Assembly: GCA_934045075.1 (NCBI GenBank)
Contig: OW203731.1
Coordinates: 13,587,062 to 13,651,061, forward strand
DNA from: Yponomeuta sedellus
Lineage: Eukaryota > Arthropoda > Insecta > Lepidoptera > Yponomeutidae
Reading direction: 5' to 3'
DNA length: 64,000 nt
Part shown: piece after piece, positions 42,960-52,115 of the stretch
Position numbering within the stretch: the first letter of the stretch is position 1
Layout of the letters: every line of letters starts with the position of its first letter
The notes under the pieces: model-generated
Told to the model about the DNA's origin: nothing
The model's database searches: none
Seen by the model: only the letters and a program-made list of their open reading frames with translations
Position numbers and translations under genes: made by a program

Positions 42960-43504
42960 TTGGACCCGTCTAATATAGGTACAACTAACTCTCTTGATCT
43001 CTCTATACTTCTCTCACGGCCAGTACCTTGAGCAGTGGAAACAATTTCTACTCCAAGCTTCCGCCCATAGGTACTTTCTCCTCGCGCACAAAGCATTTAT
43101 CGTATGTCAGATCTCACACATCCCCTATTCATATTAGGAGAGACCACACTAATGCTTTCCCCACCCGCTACCCCCGAACCCCTCCCACCTTGTCTGCGCC
43201 TTATTTCGTTCATAAAGCCCCTTATCTCCTATTTCGGGCCCATTTCATTTGAATGTCTGCCAGCTACGTTAGTTTTTTACCCCACCTTTCTTATTCTCCG
43301 ATGGCTTAATAAACGTGGGGTCATTTCTTAACGTATAGACCTTTATATTTATTATTATAAGCCTACGAACTCCATTATCGAGCATGAAATCAACATTCTA
43401 TACCTACTGCATAGACTAATTTAAGTTATTATCTCAACACTTAACAGACATCTTTCTAATGTAGGTGACTAACAAACATTGGCCTTTTGAATTTACGTAA
43501 TTAG
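42960..43504. other. Non-coding, C-rich single-copy patch
   Basis: 43060-43320 is pyrimidine-rich, with two overlapping forward frames (43028-43252, 43104-43331). I see no known motif. Confidence 0.45.
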
Positions 43505-43850
43505 GTGATTTATACAGCGTCCAGTGTCATTTTCACTCATACTAGATGGGTGAAGGGACCACTCAGATGCTTTAGTGCCTGGGACATGGTTTTATAGATG
43601 GTGTAGGCTTGCCCAGCATCTATACCATCCTGACAGTTTAGTCGGCCTAGCCCACAGGAAAGACTAGTCAATACGTGCGGAGCCAACCAACCGCGGGTTT
43701 CCTCACGATGTTTTCCTTTACAGTTAGCTTGTGGTAGTGCGACTACAAATTCGCGAATGTACGAAACTTTGAAATTAAACAAAGTCATTGGTGATCGAAC
43801 CTGGGTCTCGCTTGCGAGTTCATTGTTCTGCCCACTGAGCTACCACTGCT
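43505..43850 (-). mobile_element. SINE3, near full-length
   Basis: It matches 19395-19755 along its length: reverse-strand head with GTGGTAGCTCAGTGGGCAG, then TGACTTTGTTTAATTTC, AAGGAAAACATCGTGAGG, CTTTCCTGTGGGCTAGGCC and CCATCTAGTATGAGTG. A short gap in the head removes part of the GTGCGGGCATGTACC segment. Confidence 0.85.
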
Positions 43851-43900
43851 ATAGCTGGGTGACTAACGCCTTGCCTTAATACTTAGGTCCAACTTCGAGA

Positions 43901-44122
43901 ACGGTGGTAGCGAAGCGGTAGAGCGCCGGCTTTTCAATCGGGAGGTCGTGAGTTCGAATCCCGTGGGCATCTACCAATAAGATTGTTTTCTAAGTTATGT
44001 GCCTTTGGGAAGTTACAGTAGCAATACCACTCGCTAATGAAGGAAAACATCGTGAGGAAAGCGTAGTGTCTGAAGTATACCGCAGCCCTTGCCCAACTAT
44101 GAGATTAGCCTCATAGTTGGGC
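43901..44122 (+). mobile_element. SINE2 copy with 13-bp terminal hairpin
   Basis: Head GGTGGTAGCGAAGCGGTAG and CGGCTTTTCAATCGGGAGG, B box GAGTTCGAATCCC, body TTTTCTAAGTTATGTGCC and GAAGGAAAACATCGTGAGG. Near its end GCCCAACTATGAG (44091-44103) is the exact reverse complement of 44110-44122. This is a small inverted duplication of the SINE2 3' region. Confidence 0.8.
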
Positions 44123-44339
44123 CGCGCAAATCTCACGTTTAATTCACTAACTACGTCCAAATTCGTAAGGTACGTCAGGTAGGTACCTGTACGACAACCT
44201 TAATAACCGACTAACATTATTGATTTATTGGAATTTGAATGTGCTTATTTAATTTTCTATAACTAGGCAGGATATTCAATATTTATGTAGTACATTTTGT
44301 ACACGTATATAGACCCTGTTTTGACTGCTTCTCCGACTC

Positions 44340-44455
44340 TCTACGGTTCGCTGGCAGAAATCTCTTTCAGAGATAAGCTCGCCTTGTACATGCTATTTCT
44401 CATCTAATGTCCCGTTAAATGTTTCGCGTGCAATAAAGTATAATTTAATCATTTA
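44340..44455 (+). mobile_element. LINE 3' end fragment (family of 37.2 kb)
   Basis: AGAAATCTCTTTCAGAG, AGATAAGCTCGCC, TTGTACATGCTATTTCTC, AATGTCCCGTTAAATG and TGCAATAAAGTATAATTTAA give a complete 3' end on the forward strand. Confidence 0.75.
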
Positions 44456-47400
44456 ATTATTTCTGGTACGCACAATAAGGAGTTGTAATCCAGTCTAATC
44501 TTAATGAGTGGGCCACACCCACTGTAATTAATCCAACCCCCATCCCTCTGGCAGGAAAATACCGACGAAACCGAGCCGGCCCCCGGTCAGCCCTCCCATG
44601 TACAAGGCTCATGTAGACAGAGCCGAGGTGTATACCGCTTCTAATGAACAGCGGCAGGCGTCGATGACTCGTTGTTTCTCCGTAATTAAACGGCAGTACG
44701 CATGCGTGGGCCCCGCCCAGCCGCCGCAGCCTCCGAGAACGCCCTCACACCACCCACCCTTCCTTTAATTACTGCCAAGACATTACCCCTTAAGAGGCTC
44801 CGTCAGCTCCACTAGCGCCACTGATGAAAATAAAAAGTGTCTTCTTTTAGAACTAAAAAGAACGAACTCCGCTAACAGGTAAACCTAACAGGTTTTCGAG
44901 AACGGTTACAGAGGTATAAGAAAATGTAAAGTACTTATATTGAAATGTAAACTATTGTTTTCTCTTATTTTGTCTTTATAAATGAAAAAAACCTAAGTGT
45001 CTGGGAGGTAGATATACCTACTTCAGCGTCTGTGATTGCCAATCCGCAATGGGCACGCGTGTTAAATAAGCCCACATTCTCTTTCTCAGAGATGACTATG
45101 GGACGTATAAAGATTGTAATAAAAAAAAAGAAACTTTTACCGATTATGACAAAAGTGACATTCTGATCTGTCAAACCCGTAAATAATTTTATTTTACAAC
45201 CAAGAACCTAAGGCCAAAATAGGACAAGATAGCGTTTCCCCTAAAACAGGCATTTTTTCAGTAAATTCTATCTAATTCCATGTCGTTGATTGACCCTTGA
45301 ATGAAAGATACTTTTTGCCAAAACGCTCTGTACAAGAAGACATATTATTCGATCCACTGTCATTGGTTTTTGGAGCCCCTTAATGCCTTTTATGTATTTC
45401 TTCGTGTAAAGGCCCGTCGGAGCGCAATTACATCTACGTTTTATATAGAAAAAAGAAAACATCTCGGTACTTATAAGTGGGATTCTCCATATCTCTCTAG
45501 CTACATTAGAAATGTGGGGGTTGTATGAGAGTATAACAAAGGGTGATGTTTAAGTGAATGCCGCGCACGTAGCGAGCCTTCCCCATTTTTCACTACATTG
45601 GTTTTACATGTTAAATTATCGTTTGTTATTTCCTTTTGGCGAGCGTTGTTTATTTACCACGTTCCTGTTTATTATTGGACTTCCTATGTAGATCAGAACA
45701 CATGAAAATATCTCCACATGGGGAACTTACTTTATCTCCTGAAACAAGAGCAATCGCTTGCAACTTGACCATTGTTAGGAACAGTGTGCATTCGGCAGTA
45801 TTTGAGAGTGAAGTAATATTTAATCTCGTATTCAGAGCACGGCGGAGTCGTGGCCCGTCTTTTAAAAAGTTCCCGCGGAGCGGTTTACATAGAGAAATTG
45901 CAAAAGTCCGCGCTACACACATTAAAACTTGGCGCGCACTCGAAATTGGAAACGCGGCTTAGCTTTAAGCCACGGCTAGTGTGCATGGGCCTTAATACTT
46001 CACGTGAATTGAAACTGCGCACCGGGATAATGGAATCGTTTTGTCTGCTCCAGATAACCGAAGCACTTCTCTTGATATTTTTAACTTTTCCCTTCTAAAC
46101 TCTGCAACTGTATAGTCAACATTTTCAGGCCAAAGGTGGTCGTCAAAGGCTCTACATCCCGTTGTCCAAACAAGGTTTACCGGCAAACGACGTGGCCCGA
46201 GCACACGGAACAGAGACTATAATCTGTAACTCGATCTGAATTTCATTTCACGCCCCAACTATCGCCTCTATCGGGCCACGTCCTCTAAGAACGGCCGCTG
46301 TCAAATTTTAATTTCCCCCTCAAATATTTACCAGCGCAAAAAGGATTCCCGCCGGGCCGAGCTCTAATAAGTTTTCCATAAGGGGGTGTATGTGGAAGGG
46401 GGGTGGTCGGGAGGGGGGAGAAGGCTCTTATTGTGTTTGCCTTTCCAGCGCATCCCGGCGCATATCTAACAAGATGGATATGTAGCCACCCCTGGACCCG
46501 CCCCTTGTGTAAAAGTCTCGGAATATAGTGCACCCAAATTGCATTTTCGAATACTAATTCCTTTCCGCTCCTTCGGCCCAACATTTCAGGACTGGGGCTC
46601 TTACAATAGGGCTTGTGATGGGTCAATAGGACTTTGACTTTCGTGTCATCACGCAAAGAAGTTAGTTTGAAACTGACTATGTCAGTTCAGGCCGAACACA
46701 GACCCTTAATTTTAGCAGCATCGGGTTACCAGCATTGCGATCACTCAGTGACTCTTCCCAGTGATAATAGTGAGGTTGACAGACATGACTGTATAAAAGG
46801 TCCATCTGAACGCCAAAAGTTCCTCTGAAAGGAACAAAGAGCAGATTTCACATCTCAACCGCGGCGCAGCCTCGTCGCCGCCAAATCGGTCCGATATCAC
46901 TTTTTCCTTTCGGATTATTCGAACCAGCCGTTAATGTTTTTATTTAACGCCTTCAGGTATTGAGTCGCGGTATCTTTCGTCACTCGCCTCCTAATTTATG
47001 GCGGGCCGGGCGCGCGCGATCGCCGCCTGTTTTTGACGTCACACAAAAAGGCGCTCGCGGTCTCCGCTTCGCTCCGCGCGTTTTTACCCGCGTATCACTT
47101 TAATTACGGGCCTCGTGGAAACTCCGAGGCCTAGTTTTGTTCGGGCAGCCATCCGAACAATGATGAGCTTGATAATTGCCGGCTTTCGGCGGCTATTATG
47201 TCAATTAAGTTTGTTTGCCCAACATTGTAAGAAGGTTTTAATTTTGAGAGCGTGTAGCGGATACGTGTCCTGAAATTATGAGAGCGCAGCCTCCCCGTGT
47301 GGAGAAGGAAAACATACATTTTTAACGTCCTCGCCCGCCGGCGCCCTCCCCCGAGGGTGAGAAGAGGGAGCATTACAAAGAAACGGCCTTAATTTCCAAT

Positions 47401-47990
47401 GTCATCTCCGTTCCACCTAATCCTCTTATCGTTTTATATTTTGGCCTTTGAATTTTCATTTATTTCGTGTTTGTTTAACGGGAAACAGTGGCCGCTGTCT
47501 TTTGAATTTCACCTTTATTGTTTCGTCTTTAACAATACAATAAACATCGGAGCGTCCTGGTTGAATTTGGAGTCTAATCTCGTTGTCGATAAAGGTTCCC
47601 GAGCGCACGCGAGACTGCGTCTACACAGACAAATGCGGATACTTACAGACATTCCGCGTCCCGCGATTGTCCTTTTGCACGTCTTATTGGTCGTCCGCGA
47701 TGCAGATTCGACCAAACAATAGTCCGTCAACGGACCCGGCCGCATTAATCAGGTGTAGTGAGACCATAACTCAATCGCGGCCCATAGGATAGGTACCTGT
47801 TCGATTGATACTGGTTTGGTCAGGGACTGCTTTATATGTGTTCGGTTGACCGGGGCACGTGATGTGCGAAGGGAATCGTGCACACTCGTCCTGAATTTTG
47901 TGGCGGTTCTTCTTCATCCTTCGGTTTTTGTTGTTACAAAGAAGAGATAGAAATTATTTGTACGAGTGTGCTGTTTAGAGTTGAATTGTC
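44456..47990. other. Large repeat-poor, CpG-rich block, likely regulatory
   Basis: About 3.5 kb with only one interspersed repeat (family B at 45018-45125), against several per kb in neighbouring DNA. CpG is high at 46250-46480 and 46960-47120 (GGCGGGCCGGGCGCGCGCGA; CCGCTTCGCTCCGCGCG). Frames of up to 123 codons on both strands (45636-45962, 46285-46656) follow from the lower stop density and match nothing I know. Homeodomain-type cores (TAATTAAT, TTTAATTACGG) and ATTTATGGCGGGCC words are spread through it. It may be conserved non-coding or promoter-proximal DNA of a neighbouring developmental gene. A coding exon cannot be excluded. Confidence 0.4.
45018..45125 (+). mobile_element. Family B retroelement 3' end
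   Basis: GTGATTGCCAATCCGC, AATGGGCACGCGTGTTAAAT, AAGCCCACATTC and GACTATGGGACGTATA, then a poly-A run. It is like the copy at 11020-11112. Confidence 0.7.
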
Positions 47991-48081
47991 GTGGGTAAAT
48001 TAATTATTAGTATTTTCTAAGGTTAACACGAGTACTAGACATAATTAAAACTGTTTTAATACGGATTTCACTCGTTTAAGC

Positions 48082-48285
48082 GAACATACACTTAGCGGTA
48101 CCAACCACTTTATACATTTTGATAAAGTTAAAGTTCTAGCCCGAGAAGACCGTTTCTTCCCTAGAATGATACGCGAGGCAATAGAGATCCGCCGGCATCC
48201 AAATTTCAATAGAGATCGTGGTTGGAATATACCGGCATCATGGGAACCAGTGCTTAAGTGCATGAGACCATTGCTAAAAGTGTGA
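48082..48285 (+). pseudogene. Penelope-like GIY-YIG ORF, C-terminal 67 codons
   Basis: The frame reads EHTLSGTNHFIHFDKVKVL, then an RE-pair, F-F-P-R-M-I-R-E-A-I-E-I-R-R-H-P, N-F-N-R-D-R-G-W, S-W-E-P-V, and stops at 48283. H-x-F-x-F-x-x-x-x-V-L, R-x-x-R-E-A-I-E-I and F-N-R-D-x-G-W are the conserved C-terminal blocks of the GIY-YIG endonuclease region in Penelope-like retroelements. The GIY-YIG motif itself and the reverse transcriptase upstream are missing. No frameshift is seen in the remaining part. Confidence 0.85.
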
Positions 48286-48532
48286 CTGTAGATTTAATTT
48301 TAATTTCAATTAATAATCAATATTTTTAGTTCATGTAAAATAATTGGTTTATAAATTTAATTTTTAACTTCAATTACTAATAATCAATATTGTGACTTTA
48401 TATAAAATAATTGATTTACCTATTTTGATATTGATAACTTCATAATTAACTTTTGTAATTTTTGCCGAGGGTAGTAAACTAACTGTTAATGCTTTCAAAA
48501 AGACGCCTACCACCTCAGTCATCCGAGACCAC

Positions 48533-48558
48533 GGCACCTGTAAATGTGCCGAAACGTC
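48533..48558 (+). ncRNA. Degenerate hammerhead-like motif of the Penelope-like end
   Basis: GGCACCTGTAAATGTGCC forms a stem-loop and is followed directly by GAAACGTC. In hammerhead ribozymes of Penelope-like elements, helix II is followed by GAAAC-GUC with a minimal palindromic helix III and cleavage after GUC. The CUGANGA box expected before helix II is not present (GAGACCAC instead), so self-cleavage is doubtful. Confidence 0.4.
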
Positions 48559-48699
48559 GGAAAATTGTAAAAATATAATAAACGAGTGAAATCCGTATTA
48601 AAACAGTTTTAATTAAATTAATTATTTTTTCTTAAAGTTTTTTTTATTATTAAGAATCGTGAACACTGAACTCCTGTGTCGCTCTCGCCTAGTGATACG

Positions 48700-48956
48700 T
48701 AGAGTCTATTTATTCTTACTTGTCCAATTTAGTAAACAAGATTCTAACCTATCGAGATTAGATGCCTAAACTAGACATTTTCTCGCAAATTCATGAACTA
48801 TCATGAACTTTGTTTATAAAATTGGCAGCGTGTTATCTAAAAGAGTGTTCCAAGTTACTTCATTTATGGAAATATGGCAGTTTTGGACTAAAAAGTTACA
48901 GTTTACGGGTAGAATCTTGTTTACTAAATTGGACAAGTAAGAATAAATAGACTGTA
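48700..48956. mobile_element. Tc1/mariner-like MITE, 43-bp perfect TIRs, TA target
   Basis: 48703-48745 (AGTCTATTTATTCTTACTTG..) is the exact reverse complement of 48911-48953. TA dinucleotides stand at 48700-48701 and 48955-48956, as expected for Tc1/mariner. One base just inside each TA differs. The interior of 165 bp codes for nothing recognisable. Confidence 0.85.
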
Positions 48957-49260
48957 AAGACGGGGTTGGGATTTTTAAATTTAAAAAGGTTTAATGTCTT
49001 AGAAGAAGCAGACGACGGCAACGCCTTGTAGTTTGCGGATGGGTGAAATATTCACGAAAAATATATCCATAAGAGCCTGTCGAAGAAAGTTCGATGTAAA
49101 TTGTAACGGTACAAACCTCTTTACACCATTTTTTTATATTAATACCGGCGGCCTCGGTGGCGCAGCGGTTTAGCACGCTGACTGTAAAACGGGAGATCTC
49201 GGGTTCGATCCCCGGCCAGGTCAAACTAGGAAATTTAATTTTCTAGTTTGTCTCGGGTCT
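48957..49260 (+). mobile_element. tRNA-derived SINE, separate family (SINE4)
   Basis: A tRNA-like core lies at 49149-49220: A box GGTGGCGCAGCGGTTTAG, anticodon-arm region GACTGTAAAAC, B box GGGTTCGATCCCC. Upstream is an AAGCAGACGACGGCAACGCC leader with GGATGGGTGAAATATTCACG. It is adjacent to the MITE end. A real tRNA gene is unlikely because the acceptor ends do not pair well and no terminator-like T run follows closely. Confidence 0.6.
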
Positions 49261-49933
49261 TGGATGTTATCTATGTATTTATTGTATTAAATCTATCGTC
49301 GAGTTAGCATCTATAACACAAGTCATTTAGTTGTTCTTAGTAGGGCTGACGAGATCTGCGTAGTATGTCTGTGAAAATTTATTTATTTAAAAATAAAATT
49401 CTTTAATTCGGTCTATCATTTTCACTTAAAATTACGTCACTATTTTTTGAGATTTCCCTCATTTTTAGCATTAAAACGTAGTGCTTACATTCTCTTTGTT
49501 TGGCATTACTACTTCACATTTCAACTAGACCTGATTATTTTTACCTGGTTTTTCTGTTTTTATCTAGTTTCCTGTATATATCATAAATAAAATAACCAAT
49601 CATGTTATTTTAAATAATTGTTAAATAAAGCACTGCTTTGGTGAATAAGCTTTAACGTCTACACCAACAAGGCAGTCCTACCTACTAATCCTATGACGGC
49701 TGTCTGTCTAACCTATAAAAGCCTTTTTTTGTTTTGAAGCGTAGTAAGGAGCCAGCTTATTTCTTTTACAGAAAATCTTTTATAGTAACGGAATCCCAAA
49801 CAAGTAAAAAAATGGTCTGGGAGGCTCCGTGCAATTTGTTTTACTTTATATAGGCTCTTGGAAACACGGAAATACGACAAGTGTGAAACTCGTTGTGATT
49901 ATGGTAATATAGGGGTAGTTCCTAGTAGGGTAG
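49261..49933. other. Non-coding, nothing recognised
   Basis: AT-rich DNA without a supported feature. Confidence 0.55.
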
Positions 49934-50132
49934 GGCTGTCATGTAATGGCAGTTCTTAAGCCACGTCAGAGGCCTCATAGGCATTCAATAACTTCTGACA
50001 GTAAGGCCCGCCACTGTCTTACAATCCTCCACCAACATGGATTTGGCACCCGTGGTGGAGTATGGCCTAACCTTTCTGCGTTTACGTGGAAGAGACCCGT
50101 GCCCCAGCAGTGGGGACATATAAAGGGTTGGT
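49934..50132 (+). mobile_element. Family A, 3' half
   Basis: GGCTGTCATGTAATGGCAG, ACTTCTGACAGTAAGGCCCG, CACCCGTGGTGGAGTATGG and GTGCCCCAGCAGTGGGGACA in order. It lacks the 5S-like part. Confidence 0.8.
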
Positions 50133-50817
50133 ATAAATCAGGGGTAGTATAGTAATAAAAACAGCAAGTCCCGCAAAAGATCCAGAAATGATCAAATGAA
50201 AATAAACGAACACAACAACACATAATTATTTGCTTAGGCAACATTTAAGGTACGAATACCTAGTCGATCCGACCGTCAGTCCGTTATTTTTTATTATTTG
50301 CCAACTTATTATGATAAATAGTAAAAAACGACCTAACGCGAGTCGAACTACTCTACAGATTTTCAAACTAAAGTGAGTTGGTATGAAACCCCCGATGCGC
50401 ACACGCACTTGATCGGTTTTTTAGTCTAGATCTGTGAGTGTGTGCAGGGTAACGGGATTTTAGGTTGTCAGCATTAGGGGCATCATAAAACTACAATTTA
50501 CAGTTCATGATGATAATTGGATCTACATTGCGTAGCCGAGTCTTCCTAATTATTAATCTATAATCTTATCGACTTTGCAAAGTACATCGATTTATCATAG
50601 TAAAGAATGAATTATAAATATAAATAAAATAATAAATAAAAATAGCCTTTATTTCTCTGACAATTGTTATTACCTAAGATTAAATCATATTTCAATTAAA
50701 TTATTACTTTAAATTAAATTGACTTTTATTTGATTATATATAACATGCACTTGATAAGATAGGAATATTGATTGAATTTATTATTTGATTCGATTAATTA
50801 ATTATTCAATTTCAATG
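50133..50817. other. Non-coding, nothing recognised
   Basis: AT-rich DNA without a supported feature. Confidence 0.55.
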
Positions 50818-51000
50818 TCAGGTTGTCTTCCGACATAGGCCTCCTCTAGGGCTTTCCACTTTTCTCTGTCTGGCTATGGATCTACATCCTTTGGGTAAAT
50901 CGTCTTCCCATCTCTTTATAGGTCTTCCTCTATTTCTCTTTCCTTCTCTTGGGTACCATTCGGTTACTTCTCTTGTCCATTTATCTGTCTGTTCTCTCAT
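50818..51000 (-). pseudogene. LINE ORF C-terminus, second RTE-like lineage, frameshifted
   Basis: The reverse strand reads EVTEWYPREGKRNRGRP, then KRWEDDL, after which the frame shifts. In another frame REKWKALEEAYVGRQ is present. The VTEWxPREGKRxxGRPxxRWxDDL...W..LEEAYV series is characteristic of an RTE-like LINE lineage abundant in arthropods. About 60 codons remain with at least one frameshift. Confidence 0.8.
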
Positions 51001-51430
51001 TAAATGCAGAATGAATGCAGAATGAAAAGAATGAATTATAGTTTTATGAAAAAAGTCCCAAGTGTCAAATTAACATTATTAACTGCCTAATATGCTGAAT
51101 TGAATCCATCAGTGTACCGCGACCTATACGTCCAAACATTTACATAACCTAAGTAACTTTTAGATAAAAATCCCTAATTCAAAATGTAGTAAAACTGGTG
51201 TTCAAAAGGGGTAATTAATCATAATGTATTATATCCCTGCATGGTCCAGCACAAAGAACTTTCCGAGAACTACATTAGACTCCATTAATTAGTCTAAACC
51301 AATAAAGAGAATATCCCTGAGACACGTGTAGAGCCTTTGTTACAAAACAAGCCAAGTGGGAGTTGATTTAACGCAGAGGGTTCCGTCGCAAGAACTTCTG
51401 AAAACCGTATAGGTAAAATGCTCTAGCACA
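51001..51430. other. Non-coding, nothing recognised
   Basis: AT-rich DNA without a supported feature. Confidence 0.5.
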
Positions 51431-51768
51431 GGGCAGTAGATGTTCAACTATGTTTACAGGATTTTTGACATTACAGATGTTTTTGTTCTTCCCGGATATG
51501 TTGGCAGAGACCAATGCTTGCCACTTGCCACGATCCTGACTGAACTCTTTGGCTTTACCATTATTTATTTGTCATTGCATACAGGCTCACTAGTTTCGGG
51601 TACTTTTCATCTTTGCTTATACATCCCCTATTCGGTCGGAGTGTGTCTGCCGTGGGTTCTGCATGCCCCTTTCGGATATAGGCATGAGTTTGAGAAACAT
51701 ATGTTTTTCCTTCACGTGGCCTCCTAATATTATGTCTGCAATAGCATAATTCATGTTAGTACATGCGA
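51431..51768. other. Possible decayed retroelement, not identified
   Basis: Open frame 51440-51727 (+). The reverse strand has ISERGMQNPRQTHSDR, which has the flavour of a LINE coding remnant (CAGAGACCAATGCTTGCCAC on + is a further clue). I cannot name the family. Confidence 0.3.
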
Positions 51769-52115
51769 AGCGCTCGTGGCCCTGTGAAACCGAGTGGTTG
51801 GAATCATTCACTTGGGCTAGGCAACAACAGGCGCGGTCAGGTGCACTATGGGTGACCACCCAGTGACTATCGCTAGTGGCATTTTTTCGGAGCGCTTCCG
51901 TGCTTTGCAAAGCACGTCAAGTCGTTGGTGCCGGCTGTCATCGAATGGCAGTCGTTTAGCCATGTAAGAGGACTTATGGGCGGCTTGATAACTCCTGACA
52001 GTAAGGCGCGCCACCTTATAATGCTCCAGCAACCAAGACTTGGCCCCCGTGGTGGATTTTGACTTAACCTTCCTGCGATGCAGAAAGAGACCCCCAGCAG
52101 TGGGGATATACAAAG
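51769..52115 (+). mobile_element. Family A SINE-like element, best full-length copy
   Basis: About 347 bp. The 5' part is CGCTCGTGGCC, CCGAGTGGTTGGAATCATTC, then GGCAACAACAGGCGCGGTC and GTGCACTATGGGTGACC at 51819-51857, resembling the 5S rRNA internal promoter. The middle is CTAGTGGCATTTTTTCGGAG, CGCTTCCGTGCTTTGC and GTGCCGGCTGTCATCG. The 3' part is TTGATAACTCCTGACAGTAA, GGCCCCCGTGGTGGA, AACCTTCCTGCGATGCAG and CCCCCAGCAGTGGGG. About ten copies or parts lie in this window on both strands, most lacking the 5' end, as expected for target-primed retrotransposition. Confidence 0.75.

Larger units (their letters stand above)
47996..48626 (+). mobile_element. Penelope-like element copy, 5'-truncated, with inverted end
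   Basis: TAAATTAATTATT at 47996-48008 and 48614-48626 is a 13-bp flanking duplication. The insert 48009-48613 has 35 bp of unknown filler, then 48042-48078, the exact reverse complement of the element's own 3' end 48579-48615 (37 of 37). Next come the ORF C-terminus, an AT-rich 3' region, and the hairpin plus GAAACGTC at 48533-48558. The 3' end AAACAGTTTTAAT is identical in the second copy at 62626. Confidence 0.88.

Noticed and set aside
45636..45962. 108-codon forward frame overlapping a 90-codon reverse frame
   Set aside because: Mutually overlapping frames without a recognisable domain or splice context.
46285..46656. 123-codon reverse frame in the CpG-rich block
   Set aside because: Low stop density from higher GC explains it; overlapping frames exist on both strands nearby and no domain is visible.
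48533..48558. Active hammerhead ribozyme
   Set aside because: The CUGANGA box is absent in both copies, so it is reported only as a degenerate motif.
49149..49220. Possible tRNA gene
   Set aside because: The acceptor stem does not pair well and no T-run terminator follows; the leader suggests a SINE.
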